Both the position numbers and the translations under genes were made by a program. Below the pieces are notes generated by a model that was not told the DNA's origin, did no database searches, and worked only from the letters and a program-made list of their open reading frames with translations. From Edaphochlamys debaryana (lineage: Eukaryota > Chlorophyta > Chlorophyceae > Chlamydomonadales): a stretch of 64,000 nt of DNA. Below are positions 32,896-43,812 of this stretch, piece after piece. The stretch lies in contig JAEHOE010000101.1 of assembly GCA_016858145.1 (NCBI GenBank), forward strand, positions 424,541 through 488,540, written 5' to 3'. Position 1 is the stretch's first letter, and each line of letters starts with the position of its first letter.

Positions 32896-35800
32896 TCACC
32901 TCCGCAGCGCCTCCCCGCCCGCGTGCGTGCCCACGAGCCCGAACAGCCCCAGCAGCTCGAACAGACCCACCACCACCTGACAGGGGAGAGAGGGAGGGGG
33001 GAGGGGGGAAAGGAGGACTCGGGTCAGGCCAGGGGGCTGCGTACACCCTAAAAGGCTCCGCACCCATTCATGCCCCTTGGTGGCTTGGTAGAGGCTCCCT
33101 GCCGACACTGATCTATTCATGACACTGTATGGTACACCAATCAAGGCGCGGCACCCGTTCAGGCCACTCGGTGGCTTGGTAAAAGCTGGCTCCGTTCACT
33201 CTTTCTCAGACTTGCTGTCCGCCCTTTCGCCTCTTCTCCCCTCTCCTCCCCCTCACCTCCACCACGATCAGCCAGATCACGATCCACTCCAGCCGTACGT
33301 TGTGGAAGTTGTTCTGGTGGTCGCGGAGCATGTCCAGCATCTCCTGTCAGGGGGGGAGGGGGGGAGGGGGGAGGGGGATCCCAGCGTGTGAGGTGGGGGA
33401 AGCGAGCAGGTGGGCGTGGGCCACGAGTGGGTGGGTGCCGGCGCCTTCCCCATTTTCCACCCCCCACCCCTACACACACACCCCAGCCGGTACGCCCCTC
33501 ACAGCCGGGGGCTCGCCTCTTGCTGCTGTGGGTTCACTTCAATTGCTACTAATGCAGGTTCAGCGCACCCCCCACCTGCAGCACCGCGAACCGGCTGTTG
33601 AGCAGCTCCACGCGGCTCTCCAGCTCCAGGTACTCGGTGACGCGCGTGTACAGGGCCTGGGGGGGTGCGCCAGGGACACCCAGGGTGGTAACTGGTCACT
33701 CGAGCGCCTTGATGTCGGGCTTCGGTTTCCTCGGGCTTTGGGTTCCGTATCTAAGGCTGGCCGACTTATCACCGCGCCTAAGACTCCCAGGCTCATGCGA
33801 GCAGCTCTTCACACACACACCTGGAAGGAGTCGGGTGCGTGCCAGAAGAACTCGGGCGTCCCCAGCACGCTGCCCTGCGAGGCGTAGGGGAAGGGGGGAG
33901 GCGGGGGAGGTGAGGCGGGGGAACGTGATCCCTTCACCCATGATTAGACATCCAGCAGACAAGTCGACACGCATCGACACCCGCCGCACCCACCAGCAGG
34001 TTGACTGCGCTCTTCTGCAGGAAGACCTTGCCGATGAGCTTGGCGATGTCGTGCCCCGAGATGGCCACCTCGCCGTGCTCGGCCAGGGCCTAAGGGTGGT
34101 AGGGGGGGGGGGCAGGGGGAGAGGGGGGGGGAGTTTAGGTTAGAGTGTGACGGAGGGTCAGGAGGGTGCTTTGCCCCTCTTTTGCCTCTGCTCTGCCCCG
34201 CCACCGACACAACCACCGTCCTGGAGAACCTCACGCAGCTCGCCCGTCCCTTCCCCCCCCCCTCGGCTTGACATCTCCAGCACGCCCTCCACCCCTCCCA
34301 CGCCTCCCCCCACGCCCTCTAATCCCCCCCGTCTCCCCCCACCTCGGGCAGGTTCTTGGTCTCCAGCACTATGTCCGTCACGCGCTTTTCGTACACCGAC
34401 AGCTTGGTGGACTGGGCCAGGGCGTAGGAGATGGACAGCTTCATCTGGGGGGGAGGGGGGACGGGGGGAAGGGGGGAAGGGGGGAAGGGGGGAAGGGGGG
34501 AAGGGGGGAAGGGGGAAGGGGGGAAGGGGGAAGGGGGGAAGGGGGGAAGGGGGGAAGGGGGGAAGGGGGGGAAGGGGGAAGGGGGGAAGGGGGGGAAGGG
34601 GGGAAGGGGGGAAGGGGGGAAGGGGGGAAGGGGGGAAGGGGGGAAGGGGGGAAGGGGGGAAGGGGGGAAGGGGGGGAAGGGGGGAAGGGGGAAGGGGGGA
34701 AGGGGAAGAGGGGTGATGCCAGGTGGGGGGAGGGGAGGGTGGGGGACGTATTAACTATGCAGAGTCCATGCGAGTGCCCAGCATCTCCCCCCTCTTCCTC
34801 AGCCGGGCTCAGCGGCCGGTACCTGTTCCCCCCTTGCCCTCGCCCCGGTCCGCTGCTGCCCGAGCAAAGGACGCCACACGCCCGACAGCCTGGCCCAATC
34901 CGTCCCCTACGACCCCCCCCGGCCCCCTATACCCCCCCCGCCCCTCCTTCCCTCCACCAGCCCAGTCCCCGTGCCCCTCCCCCCTTCCCACCTTGTAGTC
35001 CTGCGCGTACCGCCTGTGCAGCGTCACGGTGTCGTTCTGCACGTGCTGCTGCTTCTCGTTCACGAAGCAGTACTGGAACTCGTCCTGGGGGGTTTTGGGG
35101 GGGGGGGTGGATGGGGTGGATGGGAGTGGTGGGCGGTGGGGTTGGGGGCAGGTCAGGGATGTGTGGAGCGGGGGCCGGGTAGGTGTGTGGCCCACCCCCC
35201 GTGCCAACTACCAACCGCCTCCAACCTCTAACCGCCTCTCACCACCTCAATCCACTGCTCGGGCAGGGGCGTCTCCATGCACTGGTGGGCGATGCCGCGG
35301 ACGATGGTCATCTCCTGGGTCTTAGTCATGCCTGGGCGGGGGGTTAAGGGGTTAAGGGGGCAGCCTCGTCAGCGGGGCGTAACGTTGGGCGTCCCTTCCT
35401 CCCCACTCCCCGTTTAGCCTGATGCCCGCCCCAGCCCGCTTCACACTCAGGCAGGGTTCACTTTACTGGTTACTGAAGCCTGGGGTTGACACGCCCAGGC
35501 ACGGCACTCTTCCTCCCCCTCCCCCCCCCCCCCCCACCCCCCTCCCTCCCCTCCCCCCACCCCCCTCCCTCCCCTCCCCCCACCCCCCTCCCTCCCCTCC
35601 CCCCACCCCCCCCCCCTCCCTCCCTCCCCCCTCCCCTCCCCCTTCCCCCCCCCACCCCCTCACCCCAGCACGCCACCACCCCGTAGTCAAAGAAGAACAC
35701 GTCCCCCCCCGGCTGCGCCTCGGAGCCGCGGATGTACTCCACGTAGAAGACGTCGGGGAAGGAGCGGACCTGGGGGGGCAGAGAGTGGGTTGGGGGGAGG

Positions 35801-37585
35801 GGGGGGGGGATTCAGGGGGGGGATTGAGGCACTGCGCGCTCGGGCGCAGGTCTCGGTGGCACTGCAGGCTGCCCAGTGTGCCACCCTCTTGGCCTCCTCC
35901 TGGGCCCCCTCTCCATCATCCTGAGCCCCCTGGGCCCCCTCTCCACCGTCCCCACCACCCCCAACCCCCCTAAACCCCCCCTGCCCCCACCGTGCCCGGG
36001 GGGTAGGTGAGCTTGAGCAGCTCTTCCAGCTTCTTGCGGTCGAACGACTCAGCCACGCAGTAGAAGCTGGGGGGGGTGGGGGTGGGGGGGAGCGGTGTGT
36101 GGGGGGGAGTAGTGAGAGAGCGGGTGGGCTAGGGACGGAGGTGCGAGAGAGGAGAAGTCGCCACGTCATCGCACGGACACTCCCGAGCCCAGCGGGCGGC
36201 GGCTTGGGAAGAGCCCGGTGTGGTGTCCCCGCACACTGTGCTGCTACTCCAAGAGGCAACCCGAGCCCCGCCCGCGCCGCACGGGTGATCTTCCCTGCCT
36301 GCCTATGATGACGGGGCGCCGCGCGCGCGGGCTGGGCTGCCCCGTGGCCCAGGCCCGGCAGGCCCCGCTGAACCCCCAATCCATAAGGAGCGTACCCCGT
36401 TGGCCCCAAGCCGCCTGCCCCTCGCCCCAGGAGGGCCATACGGCCCGGTCCTCGCTCAGACGCCCGAACCGGCCCAGGCGAACGGTCCTATGGGGCTGCC
36501 TCAGGGCCCCCGCCCCCCGCGCCCCCCCGCTCCCCCGCCATGCCGTGCTGTGCTGTGCTGTGCCGAGCTGTGCTGTGCCGTGCTGTGCTCACGTGATGCG
36601 TCCCCGCCAGCAGCTGTCGATGGGCGGGCGGGGCGGCGGCAGGTCGTCCCTGGGAATGAGGTCCTCGAATATGCCGGGCGGGGGGGCCAGGGTGGAGGCC
36701 AGCCCCAGGGCGTCCTCGGGGGACTGAAGCGCGAGCGCGGGCTCCTGCGGAGTGCGAAAAACCGCAGGGAAGGGGCGGGGAGATGGGTAGGTTATTGAGC
36801 GGGAAGCGATGAGGGTGGGGGAGTGGGGTGGGGGGAGTGGGGTGGGATGGGGTTGGGAACCTTGGCGTGGTGGTGGATGGGGGAGGTGTGAGTGTGCCGC
36901 TGCGAATTCCTGGTGGAGGGGGCAGGGCTTGGGGCGGGAGTGGGTTGCGGCATCGCGGTCCTGAACGTGTGCCCCGGCACAGACCCCAGGCCCTTGCCTC
37001 AACACGGCGCCGACACCCCAGACGTCGGTACGTCCCACCCCCGCCCGATCGGTACGTCCATCCCTCCCCTTTCCTCCGCCGCCGCCACCTGGCTCCTGCT
37101 CCCCGCCCTCACCCAGTCGCAGCCACCGCACGCAGCAGGTGCCGCCTTTACTCCTGCCGCCTTCGTGCCGGGCCCCAGCCACGCCCCACCCCGCCCGTCC
37201 AGTTGCCCACACAGTCCCAGCCAGCGGCACGCCCCAGCTACGTCCGTGTACGTCCCCACACCAAACCCTCCCCTTTCCTCGGGGCCCTCTCCCTCCCCGA
37301 CCCTACCTCGGCTAGCGCCTGTGGAACCAGCAGTGTGTCGAGCTCCTCCTCGGGAAGGGCCACGAACTTATCGCGCTGTCTCCCGGGACCGACGGGATGG
37401 CCCAGCGCCACCGTGCCGACGCGTTGCCGAGCACCCGACGGGAACCGCGTTTGCCGCTCTCGCGTTGGCGAGGTCGGCCCAACGCGTCCTCGCATCAAGG
37501 GCTGCTGGCCCACCGGTGCGCTCTGCTGCCTGCCGACAGGCAGCGCGCCCAAGAGCGGAACATGCTCGCGCTTTCGTGAGTGCAT
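32896..37585 (-). CDS. RMD1/RMND1 family (DUF155) protein, probably mitochondrial
   Basis: Twelve exons join in phase to about 431 residues: 37307-37585, 36593-36744, 35991-36066, 35664-35769, about 35243-35331, 34992-35084, 34343-34444, 33994-34089, 33821-33874, 33576-33656, 33257-33343, 32896-32976. The DUF155 signature is clear: [17 protein letters not shown], then [10 protein letters not shown], then [13 protein letters not shown], and [16 protein letters not shown]. The C-terminus has the family's membrane helix, [20 protein letters not shown]. Yeast Rmd1 and human RMND1 belong here; RMND1 supports mitochondrial translation. The Arg-rich N-terminal ~90 residues without acidic runs fit an organelle presequence. 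The ATG at 37,585 begins exon 1. Introns hold long homopurine and homopyrimidine tracts. Confidence 0.92.
34447..34712 (+). repeat. (GGGGGGAA)n purine tract in a DUF155 intron
   Basis: More than 30 irregular units of five to seven G plus AA, directly abutting the 3' splice site of the exon at 34,343-34,444. In the pre-mRNA it is a C/T tract, so it serves as an oversized polypyrimidine tract. Confidence 0.9.
35511..35660 (+). repeat. C-rich (CCCCCTCC)n tract in a DUF155 intron
   Basis: Near-homopyrimidine stretch of irregular C6-8 plus T/A units just downstream (plus coordinates below) of the exon at 35,664-35,769; G-rich in the transcript, beginning right after that exon's 5' splice site. 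Confidence 0.85.
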
Positions 37586-38902
37586 TCTTTGTTTGGTTGT
37601 GCTTGATTAGCTTGTGCGTGGGGTGTCGTCAGCAGCAGAAAGCCCTCGCAGATTGCGACCTCCAAGAACGTGACCCCGTTTCCTGTCTTGCTCTACATAT
37701 CCCACTGCGTGTCCTAGCTGTGCACTTTGGGAACCGAGCTTGGGGCGGGGCAGTGCTGGGGGCGCCTGTCACGGAACGCACCGGCCCGCATGCACGCGAC
37801 GTAACCCGGCAGAACCGGCGGCAGAGTCTGGTTATGGATAGGCTGACCCGACACAACCTGCAGCGAAACTCAAAGCCAGCTCGGTTGTGGCACGTTCGCG
37901 ACTTTCCCCGAAGCCACGACAGACGTCGTAGCCTCCGCTGCCTCCGCTCCCCACTAGACGCTCGACCACGTATACCCCGATGTTGCGGAAATGTTGGAAG
38001 CTAGAGCCAGGCCCCCGGCCGGCCTTTGGCGACAATGCCGCAACACCCATCCAAGGCTCAGCCAGCGAGGGCGGCCCAGGCTGAAAGCCTCGGCCTCAAG
38101 TGTGCCTGCCATGCGATATGGAGCTGTCCCTCTGGATGACAACCGTCAGGCCCCTGACGGACGGGTTCGCCGGTGAGCAGAGCGCGGGGCACGCTGCCTG
38201 TGTAAGCCTACATCTGCGCTACATCCTGCTTGTCCCCCTACCTCGAGAGGGCTAGTAGCTTGGGCGTAGCGGGCTGAGAAGCTTCTGCTGGACAGCTGGA
38301 GGGTGGGACGGGCAGGGCACTGCTGCTGGCCCCTGGGCTGCGCGCGCCCCCTCGTGCCTGCCCTGGCCCTCCCTGGCCGTCCCTGGCCCTCCCTGACCGG
38401 GCCGCCGGGGCCGCCTCTACATGCATCCAGCCCAGCCTGTGCATATCAGGCGCTAGCTCTCTGCTGGGCCTCTGCCACTACCCGCCGCGGCCGATCGCCT
38501 GAACGGGCGGCTGGACTCATCTGCCAAGCCGCCTTCGAAGCGGTACGTACCGTGCATACGCTTACGACTATCCAGCAAACGCTCTCATCCACAGAACATA
38601 ATGGACTTGCTACTAGCTGCGATCATCTTGGCCATGGCAATAGCTGCGGGGAGGGCAGAGAGAGAGAGCCCATTCCCCCAACGAGTCATCGAACTGACAG
38701 CCTTGGAGCAATCCACGAGCTATAACGTGTCTTGTGTGAGGTTCAGAAGCACGACATTCGGTCTCGGGTGAGCGGCCCCGCGTCGGGTGTGCGCGGCTTC
38801 CCGCGACGTTCCGAGTGCGACGGTTTGTCATTGATTGCAACACTATTGCACGTCCGCTCTTCCGCTCCCGCAGATCTATGCTTAACAACTGGTTCACAAG
38901 GT
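37586..38902. other. Divergent promoter region (DUF155 gene / glycosyltransferase gene)
   Basis: About 1.3 kb between two genes transcribed away from each other. No exon could be supported here. A short imperfect CCCTGGCC tandem lies at 38,360-38,398. Confidence 0.5.
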
Positions 38903-41900
38903 ATGACTTTCCGTCGGGACGGACGTTGTTGGCCGGAAGGGGTGGGCACGGGCGACGGACATTGCCCCTACATGCGTGTCGGGTAGAGCCTTGAAGGTCA
39001 CCCTATCCACCCTCGGCGCCTTCAGGGGCGATGGGGCCTCCCCCGAGTCCCTTCCCGCCCTTCGTCGCTGCAGGGCCGCACTCCTACAAGCGGAGGCGCC
39101 TGGCGTGACCGTGTTCCTAGACTGGTCCGAAACGCGCTACTCGTGCCGCCCGGACGAGCCCAAGCCCAGCCGTCGCCTCCTTAGCTTCGGGCCACGTGGG
39201 TACCGGCCGGGGGGGGGCGCCAGGGAGTTGGGTTGGGACGATTGTGTGGGGGGGAGGGCGTGGTGCGGGTGTGAAAAGTCTCAGCCATGCCACCACGTAC
39301 CTCCTTGGAGTGGCCGGAAGCGGCCCCGTCGGTGTCTTCCGTGTGCGTGTGCTGGTGGCTGCCGGAGGAGGCTCCCAGACTAAAATGTCACTCGGTCTAA
39401 CCTCGGCGCTCAAACCCCTTGACACGGTTGCCCCTGCCGGGTCCCCTGCCGAGGCTGCCCTGCCCCCCGCCGCCCCGCTCCCCCCCGCACCCCCAGGCTC
39501 GGCCGATGGGGACCCGATGCGGGACTTCTTCGTGCCGGGGGTGCGTGGGTGGCGGTGTGCGGGTGACGGTTGTGTGTGCCGGTAGAGTGCGAAAGCCACG
39601 GTTGGGGTTGGGGTTGGGGTGGCTGGGTTGCGGCTGGGAGTTCATTGGAGACGTGACGCGTCCGGGATGCCATGGACTCGTGACGCGTGCCCCTCCCTAC
39701 GCTCGGGTGGACGCGACCCTACACGTCGACCCAACCCCGAGCCCTGCCCTGCCCCCGCCCTCTCTTGCAGCTCCTGCCCCCGGGAGTGGAGTCGGCTGCG
39801 GGGCGGGAGGACTGCATCGCAAAGCACTGCCTCAGCCTGGGTGAGCCATGCGCGCGTGGGGGGCCAGGAGACCACCACCGCCCCCCTCCCCTCGCCCCCC
39901 ACTTCAAACCACTGTCCGACGGACCGCGCCACCGGTCCTCCACCTCCCAAGCAGCTCGCCCTCGCCCTCGCCCTCGACCTCCCCACCCCTACCCGGTCCA
40001 CCTCCACCCGAGCAACCCGCCTTGCCTCCCCCTGTTTCCCCCCCCTCCCCCCAAGACCACTTCGCCATCGCGGCCCGCAACCAGCGCTACGCCCACGCCC
40101 TGGACGCGTGGGTGCGCCAGGAGGCGCGGCAGGAGGAGCGGGTGAGGGGTGTGTGGGGGGGGTGGGGTGTGTGGGGGGGATGGGGGGGGGTGGGGGGGGG
40201 TGGGGTGGGGGGACAGAAGGAGCGGGTGAAGAGGGCGGGGTGGGAGCGGGGGGTGGGCAGGAGGAGCGGGTGAGGAGGGGTGCGGGTGGAGGGAGCAGGA
40301 GAGAGGTCATGGCCGGGGTGGGGGCACCCGCCCTTGGACCACAGCATGGGGGGGAGCGGATGTGAGGCGGGTGGGGGGCGGGCGGGACGAACGGTCTGGT
40401 AGCGCCCCGGTGCTCCCGCAGCTCCCGTTTCCAGCCTGCCCCGCCTCTGGGTGGGGGGTCGCGCGGATCGGCTATCCGGAAGAACTCGGTCCGAAACGCC
40501 ACGACGGGCGGGCAAGCACGGACCGCTGGGGCATGGCGGGCATGCCGCGGGCGGCTTGCCTCTGTATCACTAGGTCGGCACAGACCCCTCCGGTCCCAGG
40601 TCTGGGGGTCGTGCGTCCGAGGCTTACGTGCGTCCCCACAGTCACGCGTCTCAGCACGTACCGTAAGCCCCATGTGCACCCATGGTCACCTCCCGGCCCC
40701 CGCAGCGGCAACGCGCGGCAGCCGCCCGGCGCGCGCTCTACGTGGCGGTGTGCCCCCTGCTGCGGGGCCTGTGGGGGGCGCTGCAGCCCGACCTGGGGGC
40801 GGCGGCAGAGGGCTTTGCGGGGGCCCTGCCGCAGGAGCCCTGGGTGGCGCTGCACGTGCGGGGTGAGGGAGGAAGAGGGGTGCAGGGGGGATGGGGGCCA
40901 GAGAGGGACCAAGCTCCAAGGCGGGAGGAAGGGTGGATATATAGGCCAGGGTTGGCGGAAGCGAGGCTCTTACCACCCGCCTCCCCAGTGGCCTTTTGGC
41001 CCTCCCCACGCTGCACACGCACCGCCCCTCTCTCCCGCAAACTCATTTGTGCCCGCCCTCACCACCCCACCCCCTCCCGGGCCCAGGCGGCGACAAGGTG
41101 AGTGAGTACGCCTACGCCCCCGGCCGCAGCCAGTCCGACCACAGCCTGCTGGAGGGCATACGGGAGTTGGCCGTACGGCACCCGGCCGCACGGGGGCGCA
41201 CGTGCGTCATCATGGGGGACGACGCCGTACTCGGCCAGGTGCGCACGACACGTATGCGTGCGCATGCACGGTCTAAACGCTGTGGTTAACATCCACTCCC
41301 TGCACTGCTACTAAATATCCTGCCCTACGCCCCTGCCGTACATGCCGTGCCGTACTCCGCAGAAGGTGCAGGCGCACGCGCGCGAGATTCTGAACTGTAC
41401 GGCCTTCCACGTGCGACTGCCTGCGCCCGCTGCCGGCGCCAGTACGACGCAGGGGCATGAGCAGGTCCGAGGCCGAGGGGGGGGATGCGTGTGTGGTGGA
41501 TGGGTGCGTGCCGATTGGCCCTGCCAGGCTGCGGTGCCTGCCCTGCGTGGCCTCACTGACACCGTGGGCAGGGTGGTAGCAGTTTGAGCGGCGTCTGTTT
41601 CTGCGCTCATCATCCCTTGTCCTTTCCCCTCCTGCTCCCTCCGCAGAAGCGTTTCAATGCAGCGGCGATCGAGGTGAGCTTAGTGTGCAGGAGTATGCAC
41701 GACGCACGTCGCCCCCCAGCTGCTGCCAGCCACTCACACTGCCCCCCCGCCCCCCTGGAAGCCCACCACTGCCACCACCACCCCTCGGCCCTCCGCCCCG
41801 CAGCAGCGCTGCACCGCCACGCGCGCCTTCCTGACGGACCTGGGCATCATGGTGCGGGGGAGGGGGGACGGGGGGGAGAAGGAGAGGGGAGGAGAGGGGG

Positions 41901-42608
41901 GGAGGAGAGGGGAGGAAGAAGGTAGATTGACGCAGTACCGCAGTACGTCTCCCACTCCCATGTCCCCGATCAGCCTTGCCTCGTATCCTCACCCTCCCCA
42001 AGCGTACGGGCACCTCCCCTCCCCCCTCCCCCTAACCCCTAACCCCTAACCCCCACGCCCTTTCCCTCTGCCACCTCCCCCCACCCACCCTTCCCCTCCC
42101 CCCACCCCAGGCCCGTGCCCCCTACCTGGTGGCCTCAACGGCCTCCAACGTGGCCTCCACCGCCTTCTGGCTGCGGGGCTGCGTGGCGCACCAGGACCTG
42201 GCCTCCATATGCTGGACGCAGACGGCATCGGAGACTGGGGCCTGTGGTTCTGAGCCGCCAGGTCCCCGCCGCCGCCACCGCCACCGCAATTTCAACCGCC
42301 AACATCACCGCACGCGCAAGCGCAACCGCCGTAGCCACATGTGGCTTCGCCTTCCATGCTTAGGCTCTTATCCTCTGCTTCTTTTGGTTCTGTGGTCCTG
42401 TGGTCCTGCGGTTCGAGCCGGGTCACCGGGTGAAGCAGCGCGAGGAAGGGAGGGCGGTGAGGGGCGGCCAGCGGCGGCTGCAAGGGGCAAGAGGCAGGAG
42501 TACCGAAGGGCGGACCTGCGTGCCGTGTACATGCAGGCATGGCAGACACCACGGGGACATTCATTTCGGGACGCTTGTTGCCAGGCTTTCCAGGATTGGG
42601 ATTGTTGA
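38903..42608 (+). CDS. Fucosyltransferase-like glycosyltransferase (NodZ/FUT8-like pattern)
   Basis: Eleven exons join in phase: 38903-38982, 39026-39199, 39285-39540, 39771-39840, 40056-40141, 40706-40862, 41087-41238, 41363-41464, 41647-41673, 41804-41851, 42111-42608, about 549 residues. The N-terminal part has a hydrophobic strand and DWSETRYSC, resembling the L.IDWRGS.Y strand of NodZ-type enzymes. The middle has VALHVRGGDKVSE, the basic nucleotide-sugar-binding strand typical of O-/alpha-1,6-fucosyltransferases, then a CVIMGDDAV strand and FLTDLGIMARAPYLVAS followed by ASNVAST, like the family's C-terminal strand with S-N. No signal anchor is seen, so the 5' end may be incomplete; ATG 38,903 is tentative. 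After 42,215 the frame turns low-complexity basic. Family assignment is by pattern only. Confidence 0.6.
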
Positions 42609-43812
42609 CACAACCCGCCGATTTGTGACCAGTGCACTTGGACTGTAGGATTCAGTTCATCCTGTGAGGGTCGGTTGGATTCCGTAACTTCCTGCTGAGT
42701 ACGTGGTTGTCACCGCTTATGCCGCATTGGCATGGGTTGAGCGGGCCCACAGAGCATTGAGCACTGATGGCCCCAATGGGTGCCGCAAAGCATAAGTGCA
42801 CTGGACTAAACCGGACGGAAAGGGTCGATCACAATGGCGTACCGGTACCCCTAGGATGGAAATCACCATGGTATTCATCTGGCTGGGTAGGGTAGGCCGA
42901 GGGGTGCAGGGTTATGGATTGCAATACAGGACCTTGATATCGCATGCCCCGAGGTGGAGAGCACCGGAGCATTGAGCACTAGGAACTCATCATAGCGTGC
43001 ATACGATAGTGAAGATACTGAGCGTGCGCGCCGTGGCACCGGCTTCTAGGGAGTCCGCTGTCTGTGGCATACACGGGCCTCTGGCGGCCGTAGAGGATTA
43101 GGTGGCCGGGCTGAGTGCAGGTCCGTTTTTGCGGGAATTAGCATGTTCCCCTGCGGCCCTAGCGTGCTGGTGGCACACCCGGGCCCCTGGTGGCTGTGGG
43201 ACACGGCGTGCGTCGTATCGCCACTCTTGTGCCTTGCCGGCGCCCTGGCGGTGCATGCATGAGGGCCCAGTGTGCTTACATTTGGTTGTGCAGTGCTGCA
43301 GACTTAATCAGGATTTGAAAGGAATTGTGCGTCTGCATGTCCGGACCGGCTCCTGCGCCAACACCAACTCAACGGCACCGGGCCAGCCCTCAGCTCCTCT
43401 TTACTTAAAGAGCAGGGGAAACATACTGAATCGCTGTGTGCGTCAGCACCACACGGGGCATGCATGATAGCATGAGTAAGTGTACGGCACTCGCCGACCC
43501 CCACCTCCCGCCGCCATAAGACTACTCCGGCCCACACAGGGGAAAGACCCACCCCGCGGGGGTAGCCGCACATCGGCACATTGCATCGACCCCGCTGGCG
43601 GCCTTCAAAGCAACTCAACAAACTGGCAGCGCAACTGGCAGCGCACATGCTGCATGACGCGGATTGCGGGCACACCGATTGGAACTCACGCACCTGCCCC
43701 CGGGGCCTCTCCCATGCTGGCAGCTGGGACCCGCAGCTGGGCGTCCGCGCTCCCCAAAACAACTGCTGGATTGCACCGCACTCCGGCACGTGATCCCATG
43801 ATCCCCGGATGA
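42609..43812. other. Convergent intergenic region
   Basis: Lies between two 3' ends. It is visibly less GC-rich than its surroundings and has no supported gene. No plus-strand TGTAA was seen for the glycosyltransferase gene. Confidence 0.5.
43276..43280 (-). terminator. Candidate TGTAA polyadenylation signal of the propeller-like gene
   Basis: TGTAA is the usual volvocine poly(A) signal. This copy lies 533 nt downstream of the stop codon at 43,813. Confidence 0.4.

Noticed and set aside
34147..35182. Plus-strand [12 protein letters not shown] frames
   Set aside because: Generated by the intronic purine tract of the DUF155 gene.
36100..38004. Overlapping plus-strand frames of 169-370 codons
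   Set aside because: Antisense to DUF155 exons or composed of Arg/Pro-rich noise, with no splice-supported continuation.
42361..42425. Possible tRNA T-arm (GGTTCGAGCC)
   Set aside because: No acceptor, D or anticodon stems could be folded around it.
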